Shown in pieces: positions 1-6,590 of a stretch of DNA of 20,110 nt (position 1 is the stretch's first letter; the number at the start of each line of letters is the position of its first letter). Source of the stretch: Rhodobacterales bacterium UBA3089 (GTDB taxonomy: Bacteria; Pseudomonadota; Alphaproteobacteria; Rhodobacterales; Rhodobacteraceae). Under the pieces are notes generated by a model, which saw only the letters and a list, made by a program, of their open reading frames with translations, had not been told where the DNA came from and did not search any database. The stretch is taken from contig DFBD01000186.1 of assembly GCA_002367255.1 (NCBI GenBank), positions 1,504 through 21,613 of the forward strand. The letters run 5' to 3'. The translations under genes and the position numbers were made by a program.

Positions 1-159
1 GCACGTAGGTGGTTCGCTTGGCCCAGCTGGATCAAGTCCGCTGTCTTCAAGCCATCGCTTGCCAAACAGTTTTGGCGAAAACCAAATCATGCCCAATCCA
101 AAGGACAGCACAAACCCGGCAATCGTTGCCAGCCAGTTGATATCTGTTATTTCGCTCAT
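1..159 (-). CDS. DUF1761-type small membrane protein, N-terminal part (cut by window edge)
   Basis: Reading leftwards from ATG at 159-157, 53 codons stay open to the window edge and give MSEITDINWLATIAGFVLSF, then GLGMIWFSPKLFGKRWLEDSGL. The NWLA start, a Gly-rich transmembrane segment (about residues 9-28) and the WFSPKLFGKRW motif resemble the start of DUF1761 proteins, small multi-pass membrane proteins of unknown function. An AGGGGA Shine-Dalgarno (plus-strand positions 165-170) lies 5 nt from the ATG. It follows the SRPBCC gene by 37 nt on the same strand, so it is probably the third gene of the arsR operon. The C-terminal part is outside the window. The family call comes from recall of the N-terminal motif only. 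Confidence 0.68.
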   Translation of the reverse strand, partial: MSEITDINWLATIAGFVLSFGLGMIWFSPKLFGKRWLEDSGLDPAGPSEPPTC

Positions 160-196
160 CACTTTCCCCTTTTTAATGCCAATTATATGGCTGTCA

Positions 197-619
197 TCAC
201 TCTAGCGCAGTTGCGAGTGCCCCCAGAATTTTACCCCAACCGGCTTTGTGGTTGTCGCGTGATTCCTCTGACTCGAATTTGACGTGTGAAAGATCGACGG
301 TCGTACCGTCGCCGTTCGGGGTGAATGTTATCGCGACGTTGCTGGCGGTCTCCGAGAACGGAGTTTCCCATGTGAAGGCAATTTTGTTGTGCGGCGAAAT
401 TTCTGTGTAGGTGCCAGAGTGGGGCAAATCCTGATCGCCGTTTCGCATGACGATCTCGAAGCGGCCACCAACGGTTGGATCAGTGGTTGCAGACGGCACG
501 ATCATGCTGTCACCGGGTATCATGAACCGGCGAAGGGTTTCCGGGTCTAGCCATGCATCAAATACAGCTTTGGCGGGGGCGTTAATTACGCGTGATACGG
601 ATAGAGATAATTCAGTCAT
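197..619 (-). CDS. SRPBCC / AHSA1-like domain protein
   Basis: This 140-residue protein is one SRPBCC (START-like) domain of the AHSA1-related group. The N-terminal strand and helix (SVSRVINAPAKAVFDAWLDPETLRRFM) are typical, as are the GGRFEIVMRNGD strand, the GTYTEISPHNKIAFTWE segment and the C-terminal helix from about residue 120 (NHKAGWGKILGALATALE). These domains form a hydrophobic ligand pocket, but the ligand here is unknown and AHSA1 similarity does not imply Hsp90 binding. Its ATG overlaps the arsR stop by 8 nt, with an AAGGAG site (plus-strand 627-632) 7 nt upstream inside arsR, so the two are translationally coupled. ArsR plus SRPBCC pairs are common in bacteria, the regulator usually being thought to control the pair. 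Confidence 0.85.
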   Translation of the reverse strand: MTELSLSVSRVINAPAKAVFDAWLDPETLRRFMIPGDSMIVPSATTDPTVGGRFEIVMRNGDQDLPHSGTYTEISPHNKIAFTWETPFSETASNVAITFTPNGDGTTVDLSHVKFESEESRDNHKAGWGKILGALATALE

Positions 620-953
620 CGGTATTCTCCTTTGTTATAATTTTTTCCAGCGCCTCAAGGCGAATGTCCCAGATAGAACGTAGTTCTTTGAACCAGTTTT
701 CGACTTCATTAACCGGAGCGAGGTTGGCCTCGATCAAATGCACTCGTCCCAAGGTCCTGCGGGATACCATATTTGCTTTTTCCAAAACCTTGATGTGCTT
801 GGACACCGAATTCAGGGACATATCGTACATCGCGGCCAATTCCGTCACGCGGGTAGGGCCTTGTTGTACCAGTGTCGTCAAAATCGAGCGTCGCGTGGGG
901 TCGCCCACAGCTTTCAAGGTTTCGGACAGAGTATTTAAGTTTTGTTCAACCAT
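612..953 (-). CDS. ArsR-family winged-helix transcriptional regulator
   Basis: The 113-residue product is a single winged helix-turn-helix domain. It opens with the ArsR signature LKAVGDPTRRSILTTL (about residues 13-28). The helix-turn-helix spans about 36-60 (VTELAAMYDMSLNSVSKHIKVLEKA) and the wing about 62-76. No CVC or other cysteine metal site is present, so it is not a classical arsenic or metal sensor; it belongs with ArsR proteins paired with SRPBCC genes. It probably represses its own operon. There is no Shine-Dalgarno before the ATG; instead a promoter with a perfect TTGACA sits so close that the transcript may begin at the start codon. An upstream ATG at plus-strand 978-976 is out of frame and stops after ten codons, so this start is preferred. 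Confidence 0.87.
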   Translation of the reverse strand: MVEQNLNTLSETLKAVGDPTRRSILTTLVQQGPTRVTELAAMYDMSLNSVSKHIKVLEKANMVSRRTLGRVHLIEANLAPVNEVENWFKELRSIWDIRLEALEKIITKENTDD

Positions 954-955
954 AA

Positions 956-1005
956 GGGTGAATAACCTGCGATTCCATGATTGTCAACCATTTGGGTGAG
1001 TAAAC
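956..1005. repeat. Imperfect direct repeat flanking the arsR promoter (possible ArsR operator)
   Basis: GGGTGAATAAC (956-966) and GGGTGAGTAAAC (994-1005) are near-identical direct repeats whose starts are 38 bp apart. One covers the arsR -10 and the other lies just upstream of its -35. That placement suits an autoregulatory site. ArsR proteins usually bind inverted repeats, so this is only a candidate. Confidence 0.35.
959..987 (-). promoter_or_regulatory. Candidate arsR promoter (possibly leaderless)
   Basis: On the minus strand a perfect TTGACA -35 (plus positions 982-987) is followed after 17 bp by TATTCA (959-964), a weak -10 with 3 of 6 consensus bases. A start about 7 nt downstream falls on or next to the A of the arsR ATG (953). 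The fit of the -35 and the spacing is good; the -10 is poor, so the call is moderate. Confidence 0.45.
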
Positions 1006-1023
1006 GCCGTTTTTCTCATTTTC

Positions 1024-1058
1024 TGGTATTTTATGGATGTGCTTGGGAAAACATGGGA
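1024..1058 (+). promoter_or_regulatory. Upstream MraZ-box-like array (four TGG repeats, 10-bp pitch)
   Basis: The plus strand carries TGGTA (1024), TGGAT (1034), TGGGA (1044) and TGGGA (1054), each starting exactly 10 bp after the last. E. coli MraZ binds TGGGN direct repeats separated by 5-nt spacers, which gives the same pitch; the last two copies are perfect. The array lies about 390 bp before mraZ and about 70 bp before the arsR start codon, so it could act on dcw, on arsR, or with the second array. Confidence 0.55.
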
Positions 1059-1062
1059 AATA

Positions 1063-1090
1063 TTTAAATAATTTTCATACTACATATAGT
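1063..1090 (+). promoter_or_regulatory. Candidate distal promoter P1 for the dcw leader
   Basis: TTTAAA (1063-1068, 4 of 6 to the -35 consensus) and TATAGT (1085-1090, 5 of 6 to the -10 consensus) are separated by 16 bp. They lie immediately downstream of the upstream TGG array. The region is A+T rich, so chance matches are likely and this is a weak call. Confidence 0.28.
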
Positions 1091-1154
1091 GGCAATGATT
1101 TTTACGGCCACCAAACTTACCAAAAGCAGCTTGAAAATACATGAATTCAGCAAG

Positions 1155-1205
1155 TTTGACCATTTTTGACCACAAAAAAGCCATTGATTTCCATAAAATC
1201 CCATG
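1155..1205 (+). promoter_or_regulatory. Candidate main dcw promoter P2
   Basis: TTTGACCA occurs twice at 10-bp spacing (1155-1162, 1165-1172), giving two TTGACC -35-like hexamers. The -10 is unclear: CATAAA (1192-1197) is the best match but leaves a 20-bp spacer. Start near 1205 would give a leader of about 240 nt, close to the long leader reported for Rhodobacter sphaeroides dcw. The whole segment is covered by the minus-strand TGG array, which would fit repression by MraZ. Confidence 0.38.
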
Positions 1206-1213
1206 CTACTCCA
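1158..1213 (-). promoter_or_regulatory. Second MraZ-box-like array, six TGG repeats over the dcw promoter
   Basis: Read on the minus strand, TGG begins at 1213, 1203, 1193, 1183, 1172 and 1162, which is steps of 10, 10, 10, 11 and 10 bp. The pentamers are TGGAG, TGGGA, TGGAA, TGGCT, TGGTC and TGGTC, and a decayed TGCTG follows at 1152. This matches the TGGGN-N5 layout of the MraZ operator, though only one copy is a perfect TGGG. Because it overlaps the candidate P2 promoter, binding would be expected to block it. Confidence 0.5.
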
Positions 1214-1420
1214 AATGCACGGATAGATCGGACACATTTTTTAGAGGGCTTAAGCCCCGGAAAACGAAAACCGAGCAGGTTTCATACAGGCACCGCATTT
1301 ATCCATAGGTGAGAGCAAAGACGCGCAAGTGAGCAGACACGGAAGTGGCGCAGTCGACCTCCTTCCACGGGGCAAACGGCGGGTCGTACTATAGGCAGTA
1401 CGATCCGCCGCACTCGTTTT
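1205..1420 (+). ncRNA. UpsM-like leader RNA upstream of mraZ (start approximate)
   Basis: R. sphaeroides has an unusually long mraZ leader that yields the abundant sRNA UpsM (about 200 nt) by partial termination and RNase E processing. Here a non-coding stretch of similar size and place runs from the likely P2 start to a strong hairpin with a TTTT run. Within it are the palindrome GGGCTTAAGCCC (1246-1257), a small GGAAG/CTTCC stem (1341-1345 with 1362-1366) and the pyrimidine motif CCTCCTTCC (1358-1366). Identity to UpsM was not tested; the call rests on position, size and the end hairpin. Confidence 0.48.
1377..1420 (+). terminator. Strong hairpin with short T-run in the mraZ leader (attenuator or UpsM-type terminator)
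   Basis: Arms 1377-1390 and 1397-1410 pair over 14 positions (13 Watson-Crick and one G-U, G1383 with T1404) around the 6-nt loop ATAGGC. A TTTT run at 1417-1420 begins only 7 nt after the stem, so termination is probably partial. It lies 26 nt before the mraZ start codon and would split a short leader RNA from the full dcw transcript. Confidence 0.58.
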
Positions 1421-1446
1421 AAGGGGGCGTCAAACAGGAGAGAGAC

Positions 1447-1941
1447 GTGGCTAGACGTTTCAGAGGCAAATCGGTCCATAAGGTGGACGCAAAGGGCAGG
1501 GTGTCAATTCCCGCGTCCTTTCGGCGTGTGCTTGAGGAAGGCGATCCTGACTGGCGTTCTGGCGAAAACCCGCAATTGGTAATTGTACACGGATCCAAAG
1601 ACGGGCAGTGCGTCGAGGGGTATTCAATCAAGTCTATGGACGAGGTTGATGACCTGATCGAGGCGTTGCCGCACTTCTCGGCCGAGCGGGAATACTTCGA
1701 GACAATTTTAGGTACGGATTCTGATTACGCCTCGGTTGACGAGAACGGGCGTATGGTATTATCCGCCGCGCTACGCAAAATGATTGGCGTGGCGAAAGAT
1801 GCTGTGTTTGTTGGTAAAGGGAACCGTTTCCAGATTTGGGAGCCTTCCGCGTATGAAAACGAACTCAAGCAGATAAAGGAGTGGGGGGCCTCGCAGGACA
1901 ACCCTCAGGCGAAGTTGTACCGCACCGCGGCGGAGGGTTAG
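1447..1941 (+). CDS. mraZ: MraZ, dcw-cluster transcriptional regulator
   Basis: This 164-residue protein has the two SpoVT-AbrB-like repeats of MraZ, each with the DXXXR signature: DAKGRVSIPASFRR (about residues 14-27) and DENGRMVLSAALRK (about 98-111). The second repeat has Ser where Pro is usual after VL. The start is GTG at 1447, with AGGAG (1436-1440) 6 nt upstream, and MARRFRGKSVHKVD is a typical rhodobacterial N-terminus. MraZ forms a ring-shaped oligomer, binds TGG-type direct repeats and in E. coli represses its own dcw promoter. Two such repeat arrays lie upstream here. The C-terminal tail after QIWEPSAYE is charged and less conserved. Its stop is 3 nt before rsmH. Confidence 0.97.
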   Translation: MARRFRGKSVHKVDAKGRVSIPASFRRVLEEGDPDWRSGENPQLVIVHGSKDGQCVEGYSIKSMDEVDDLIEALPHFSAEREYFETILGTDSDYASVDENGRMVLSAALRKMIGVAKDAVFVGKGNRFQIWEPSAYENELKQIKEWGASQDNPQAKLYRTAAEG

Positions 1942-1944
1942 GCC

Positions 1945-2961
1945 ATGGCCGTTCCCTCGATTGACCCCGCAAATTCCGAAACGCCACATGTGCCCGTATT
2001 GCTTGTTCCGATTTTGGAGCGGATTTCACCCGTAACAGGCGTTTGGCTTGACGGCACATTTGGTGCTGGCGGGTATGCGCGCGCAATTCTGGATGCCGGA
2101 GCAGAGCGTCTGATCGGCGTTGACCGTGACCCCGAAGCGTTGGAACGTGCGGCTGTTTGGGCTGGCGAATATGGGGAGCGGTTGAAGCTGGTTTCAGGCC
2201 GGTTTGGTGATCTGGACAAGATTGCAGGTGCTGGAACGCTGGATGGCGTAGTGCTGGATATCGGCGTGTCTTCCATGCAAATCGATCAGGCGGAGCGCGG
2301 GTTTTCGTTTATGAAGGATGGCCCGCTGGATATGCGGATGGAGCAATCCGGCCCATCGGCAGCGGATATCGTGAACAAAGCGCCCGAGGCTGTGCTGGCG
2401 GATATTCTGTTTCAGTTTGGCGAGGAACGCGCCTCGCGCAAAATTGCCAAGGCGATTGTGATGGATCGCAAGAATAAACCGTTCACTACCACGCGGCAGT
2501 TGGCCAGTATGCTGGAACGTATCATGCCGCGCCCCAAACCCGGCCAGCCGCATGCAGCGACGCGCAGTTTTCAGGCTTTGCGGATTGTTGTGAATGATGA
2601 GCTGGGCGAATTGGCGCGCGGCTTGACTGCGGCGGAAGTTGCCTTGAAAGAAGGTGGGTTGCTGGTTGTTGTGACCTTCCATTCGCTGGAAGATCGTATG
2701 GTCAAACGCTTCATGCAGGAGCGTTCGGGTGCTGGGCCAAAGGGCAGCAGGTTCACCCCGATCGAAAGCAACGAAGAGCCTGCGTTCACAAAGGTTACAC
2801 GCAAAGCTGTGGTTGGCGATGCGGAAGAGCTTGATGCCAACCCTCGGGCACGGTCCGCAAAATTGCGTATCGCACGGCGCACGGATGCGGTGGCCGGTGT
2901 TATTGATCCGCGTGAAATCGGGATGCCTAAATTAGACATCACAAAGGGGGCTTGGTTATGA
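1945..2961 (+). CDS. rsmH: 16S rRNA (cytosine(1402)-N(4))-methyltransferase RsmH
   Basis: The 338-residue enzyme N4-methylates C1402 of 16S rRNA using S-adenosylmethionine. Visible family motifs are HVPVLL (about 15-20), the SAM loop [14 protein letters not shown] (36-49), GVDRDPEAL (58-66), [19 protein letters not shown] with PLDMRM, and then [15 protein letters not shown] and [12 protein letters not shown] in the C-terminal half. [10 protein letters not shown] near the end is also typical. The ATG is 3 nt after the mraZ stop, and GGAGGG (1932-1937) inside the end of mraZ is its ribosome site. Its presence between mraZ and ftsL is the standard dcw order. The stop TGA shares bases with the ftsL ATG. 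The older symbol is mraW. Confidence 0.97.
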   Translation: MAVPSIDPANSETPHVPVLLVPILERISPVTGVWLDGTFGAGGYARAILDAGAERLIGVDRDPEALERAAVWAGEYGERLKLVSGRFGDLDKIAGAGTLDGVVLDIGVSSMQIDQAERGFSFMKDGPLDMRMEQSGPSAADIVNKAPEAVLADILFQFGEERASRKIAKAIVMDRKNKPFTTTRQLASMLERIMPRPKPGQPHAATRSFQALRIVVNDELGELARGLTAAEVALKEGGLLVVVTFHSLEDRMVKRFMQERSGAGPKGSRFTPIESNEEPAFTKVTRKAVVGDAEELDANPRARSAKLRIARRTDAVAGVIDPREIGMPKLDITKGAWL

Positions 2962-3308
2962 GAAGCCTTCTGTTGATCCTTGGTGTTTTCATGGTGATGG
3001 TTTTTGCAACGTGGGCGTACCGTGTGAATAACGATACGCGTGATGCGATGGGCCGTGTGGCCAGCTTGCAACGTGAAATCCGTGCCGAGCGTGAAACTAT
3101 CGCTGTTTTGGAGGCCGAGTGGGCTTATCTGAACCGCCCTGACCGTTTGCTGGCCCTTGCCGAGGAGCATTTCACCGAATTGCGCCTTATGCCGCTGCAT
3201 CCCGACCATTTTTCGGACCCTATGAAGGTAGCTTATCCAACGCCGGAAGACCCGTTGCTGGCAGAGCTGGTCGAGGCGGCTATTCTTGAAATTCAGGGGG
3301 GCAGCTGA
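2958..3308 (+). CDS. ftsL: Cell division protein FtsL
   Basis: This 116-residue bitopic protein has a short N-terminus, one transmembrane segment (about residues 3-21, [17 protein letters not shown]) and a periplasmic heptad-rich coiled coil (about 24-57). The conserved [21 protein letters not shown] segment follows. FtsL forms the FtsQLB scaffold with FtsB and FtsQ and helps activate FtsW and FtsI. I chose ATG 2958, which overlaps the rsmH stop as ATGA and has AAAGGGGG 7 nt upstream. A TTG at 2952 in the same frame would add two residues but is less well placed. The acidic C-terminal tail (about 90-116) extends past the conserved core. Confidence 0.93.
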   Translation: MRSLLLILGVFMVMVFATWAYRVNNDTRDAMGRVASLQREIRAERETIAVLEAEWAYLNRPDRLLALAEEHFTELRLMPLHPDHFSDPMKVAYPTPEDPLLAELVEAAILEIQGGS

Positions 3309-5098
3309 TGATCCGCCGCCCGTTGCGCCCGATAGCACGTGTTTTGAAAGCCCGCGAAAGCGGTGTCGACCCAAACCTGATCGAGGCCGAGGAGAAAGCC
3401 GCGCGGATGCACGGGCAGCGCAATGCCGAACGGTTTCGCGCACAATTCCGGTTGGTATTGTTGGCGTTTGCATTTTTGCTAAGTTTCGGGGCTGTAGGTT
3501 GGAAGATGACGGTATTGGCAACGACTGCACCAGTCGAACCGGTCACGCATGGGCGCTCGGTTCAGATTGTTAGCCAGCGTGCGAATATCGTTGATCGCAA
3601 CGGTGAGATTTTGGCGACGAACCTCGCGACCACCTCTCTTTTTGCGCATCCGCAGGATATGGTTGATGCGCGTGCGGCGGCGGATGGTTTGGTGGCGGTT
3701 TTCCCTGATCTGGATTCCGAAAAGCTGTATGCATTGTTCAGCGGCGAGCGAAAGTTCGTCTGGGTTAAGCACAAACTTTCCCCTGAACAGCGGCAGGCAG
3801 TCCATGATATTGGCGAGCCCGGCTTGCAGTTCGGACCTCGTGAGATACGCCTTTATCCAAACGGCAACCTTGGTGCACACATCCTTGGCGGTACGACGTT
3901 TGGCCGTGAAGGTGTGCGTTCAGCCGAGGTGATCGGGACAGCGGGCGTGGAGTTGCAGTTCGATACTTTCCTGCGTGACCCGGGCGAAGACGGTGCGCCA
4001 CTGGAGTTGTCGATCGACATTTCTGTACAGGCCGCCATGCGTCGCGTTTTGGCGGGTGGCATGGCCATGATGAACGCAAAAGGGGCATCGGCGGTATTGA
4101 TGGAGGTTGATACGGGGCAAATCGTTTCGATGGTCTCGCTGCCCGATTTTGATCCGAACCATCGACCCGCACCGCCTGTTAGTGGCGATCCGGCGGACAG
4201 CCCATTGTTTAACCGTGTGGCGCAAGGGAAGTACGAGCTTGGCTCGACTTTCAAATTGTTCACGGCTGCTTTGGCGATGGAAACCGGCATTGCTACACCT
4301 GATACGATGGTTCCTACGCGCGGGCCATTGCGGTGGGGAAAATACACAATTCGGGATTTCCACAATTACGGCGCGCGGCTTAGCCTGACAGACGTTATTG
4401 TGAAGTCTTCCAACATTGGTACCGCAAATTTGGCGGTCGAGATGGGAACCGAAGCACAACAGGAGTTCCTGCGTGATTTGGGGTTCTTTGAACCAGTACC
4501 GCTTGAAATCAAAGAGGCGCGCCGCAGCACACCTTTGTTACCACCGAATTGGTCCGAGCTGTCGACTATGACGATTTCTTACGGCCACGGTCTGGCCGCA
4601 ACACCGCTGCATCTGGCGGCTGCTTATGCGACGATTACGAATGGGGGGCTGAAAGTCACGCCTACGTTGTTGAAAAGTGGCGATATTCCAAGTGAAGAAG
4701 ACCGGATTCTATCGCCGGAAACCTCGGCTAATTTGCGCAATATGCTGCGACAGGTCGTTGTTCGGGGAACTGCGTCTTTGGGGGACGTCGAAGGATATCA
4801 AGTTGGCGGCAAGACCGGAACGGCGGATAAACCCAACCCGCAGGGTGGCTATCACGAGGACAAGGTGATCGCGACTTTTGCCAGCGTATTCCCGATGGAT
4901 GATCCGAAATATGTGTTGATTGTCAGCCTTGATGAACCCGAAGAACGCTCGGGTGACGAACCTCGTCGTACGGCTGGCTGGACCGCAGTGCCTGTGGGTG
5001 CCGAAATTATTCGCCGGATCGCGCCGCTGATGGGTATGCGACCGGAGCATTTCGATGATAGGGTCTCGCCAAGTGCGTTGACCTTGACGCGGAACTAA
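3308..5098 (+). CDS. ftsI: Peptidoglycan D,D-transpeptidase FtsI (PBP3)
   Basis: This 596-residue class B penicillin-binding protein crosslinks septal peptidoglycan with FtsW. It has a cytoplasmic N-terminus of about 45 residues, a transmembrane anchor (about 48-68), a pedestal domain (VQIVSQRANIVDRNGEILATN at 85-105 and the GREGVRSAEVIGTAGVE region) and a C-terminal transpeptidase domain. The catalytic motifs are all present: S313-T-F-K316, S367-S-N369 and K502-T-G-T505. The ATG shares one base with the ftsL stop (TGATG), and AGGGGGG (3295-3301) lies 6 nt upstream. The basic N-terminal segment (RPLRPIARVLKARESG) is longer than in E. coli, as is usual in Rhodobacterales. The protein is intact. 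Confidence 0.97.
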   Translation: MIRRPLRPIARVLKARESGVDPNLIEAEEKAARMHGQRNAERFRAQFRLVLLAFAFLLSFGAVGWKMTVLATTAPVEPVTHGRSVQIVSQRANIVDRNGEILATNLATTSLFAHPQDMVDARAAADGLVAVFPDLDSEKLYALFSGERKFVWVKHKLSPEQRQAVHDIGEPGLQFGPREIRLYPNGNLGAHILGGTTFGREGVRSAEVIGTAGVELQFDTFLRDPGEDGAPLELSIDISVQAAMRRVLAGGMAMMNAKGASAVLMEVDTGQIVSMVSLPDFDPNHRPAPPVSGDPADSPLFNRVAQGKYELGSTFKLFTAALAMETGIATPDTMVPTRGPLRWGKYTIRDFHNYGARLSLTDVIVKSSNIGTANLAVEMGTEAQQEFLRDLGFFEPVPLEIKEARRSTPLLPPNWSELSTMTISYGHGLAATPLHLAAAYATITNGGLKVTPTLLKSGDIPSEEDRILSPETSANLRNMLRQVVVRGTASLGDVEGYQVGGKTGTADKPNPQGGYHEDKVIATFASVFPMDDPKYVLIVSLDEPEERSGDEPRRTAGWTAVPVGAEIIRRIAPLMGMRPEHFDDRVSPSALTLTRN

Positions 5099-5117
5099 CG
5101 AGGGGCCAATAGGGGCC

Positions 5118-6590
5118 ATGACAAACACTCTCAAAACAATCGACTCGCTTGGGCTGGAATTCCGGCTGGTTGGCGGTTTGCCTGCTGAAATTACGGGTGT
5201 TTCTGTCGATAGTCGGCAGACAAAACCGGGGCATCTGTTTGCTGCAATGCCCGGCAGCAATGCACACGGGGCGGAGTTTGTTAAGTTTGCCGTTCGTATG
5301 GGGGCCGCTGCGGTGCTGACCGACGAGGCCGGGTATGAAATCACGCAGATCGAGGGTGGTTACGATGTGCCGTTCCTGATCTCGGATGATCCGCGTATGG
5401 CGCTTTCGAAGGCGGCGGGGGGGTGGTTTGATGGACAACCTGAAACGATCGTGGCTGTTACGGGAACCAACGGTAAGACGTCCGTAGCTAATTTCACCCG
5501 CCAGATATGGGAAGAACTGGGTTTGGTGGCGGTGAATTTCGGCACGGTTGGGGTCGAGGGGGCTGTGGCAGCGCCGTTGTCACACACGACGCCTGAACCG
5601 ATTACGCTGCATGCATTATTGGCAGATCTGGCCGCGAAGGGTGTTACCCATGCTGCAATGGAAGCATCTTCGCATGGTTTGGAGCAACGCCGGTTAGACG
5701 GGGTTCGCCTGACTGCGGCAGGTTTCACAAATCTTAGCCGTGACCATCTGGATTATCACGACGGGTTCGAGGGTTACTTTGACGCTAAAGCCGGCCTTTT
5801 TCGGCGGGTATTGCCTGATGGCGCGACGGCGGTGATTAATATCGATGATGCGCGCGGTGCAGAGCTGGCTGACGAGTTGGACACGGTCTTGAGCGTCGGG
5901 CACGGGGATGCCGACATCTGTATCAAGGATACGCGGTATCGTGCGGACGGGCTGGATGTGCTGGTCAGTTACGATGGTAACAGCTACATGGTGCCGCTTG
6001 ATCTGATCGGTGGGTTCCAGTCGGATAACGTTATGCTGGCTGCGGGGCTGGCGATTGCCTGTGGTGCCGAAGCATCAGAAGTTTTTGATGTGTTGCCCAA
6101 ATTGCAAACCGTTCGTGGACGCATGGAACTGGTGGCGACACGCAGTACCGGTGCAATGGTATTTGTCGATTTTGCCCACACACCTGACGCGCTAGAAACG
6201 GCGCTGCAAGCGATGCGCCCGCATGTGATGGGCCGTCTGTTCGTCGTTTTTGGCGCCGGCGGGGACCGTGACAAGGGCAAGCGCCCGTTAATGGGCAAGG
6301 CGGCGGCGGACTTTGCCGATGTGGTTTACGTGACGGATGACAATCCACGCACAGAAAACCCAACCGAGATACGTGCGGCGATTATGACCGCATGTCCGAA
6401 CGCTAATGAAATCGGCGATAGGGCCGAAGCGATTTTAACCGCCATTGATGCTCTTCAACCCGGTGACGCATTGCTGATCGCGGGTAAGGGACACGAGACG
6501 GGGCAGATTGTCGGCACGGATGTTCTGGAATTCAACGACGCAGAGCAGGCAAGTATCGCGGTTGCGGCATTAGAGGAATTGCAGCGATGA
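5118..6590 (+). CDS. murE: UDP-MurNAc-tripeptide synthetase MurE, meso-diaminopimelate type
   Basis: The 490-residue ligase adds the third stem-peptide residue to UDP-MurNAc-L-Ala-D-Glu using ATP. It shows the substrate motif VSVDSRQTKPGHLF (28-41), P-loop TGTNGKTS (115-122), the ASSHGLEQ motif (183-190), the carbamylated-lysine motif YFDAKAGLF (K224), DFAHTPDALE (351-360) and GKGHETG (456-462). D408-N-P-R411 is the signature of enzymes that accept meso-diaminopimelate, so the peptidoglycan is the usual Gram-negative type. The start at 5118 is preceded by a tandem 10-bp repeat (AGGGGCCAAT, AGGGGCCATG), so one Shine-Dalgarno copy is 12 nt and the other 2 nt from the ATG; neither spacing is ideal. 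The stop overlaps murF as ATGA. Confidence 0.97.
   Translation: MTNTLKTIDSLGLEFRLVGGLPAEITGVSVDSRQTKPGHLFAAMPGSNAHGAEFVKFAVRMGAAAVLTDEAGYEITQIEGGYDVPFLISDDPRMALSKAAGGWFDGQPETIVAVTGTNGKTSVANFTRQIWEELGLVAVNFGTVGVEGAVAAPLSHTTPEPITLHALLADLAAKGVTHAAMEASSHGLEQRRLDGVRLTAAGFTNLSRDHLDYHDGFEGYFDAKAGLFRRVLPDGATAVINIDDARGAELADELDTVLSVGHGDADICIKDTRYRADGLDVLVSYDGNSYMVPLDLIGGFQSDNVMLAAGLAIACGAEASEVFDVLPKLQTVRGRMELVATRSTGAMVFVDFAHTPDALETALQAMRPHVMGRLFVVFGAGGDRDKGKRPLMGKAAADFADVVYVTDDNPRTENPTEIRAAIMTACPNANEIGDRAEAILTAIDALQPGDALLIAGKGHETGQIVGTDVLEFNDAEQASIAVAALEELQR

Noticed and set aside
592..999. Plus-strand open frames opposite the arsR and SRPBCC genes
   Set aside because: They lie opposite two genes with clear domains, coupled overlap and a good ribosome site, and show no domain of their own.
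1246..1257. GGGCTTAAGCCC as a terminator
   Set aside because: The stem is only 4 bp around TTAA, and no T-run follows on either strand. It is kept only as a structural element of the leader RNA.
1010..1446. CtrA-type TTAA-N7-TTAA sites in the dcw control region
   Set aside because: TTAA occurs singly (for example near 1064 and 1250), but no pair with 7-nt spacing was found.
1282..1479. Minus-strand open frame of 65 codons in the mraZ leader
   Set aside because: It has no ribosome site or recognisable domain, and it overlaps the hairpin and the mraZ start, which explain the sequence better.
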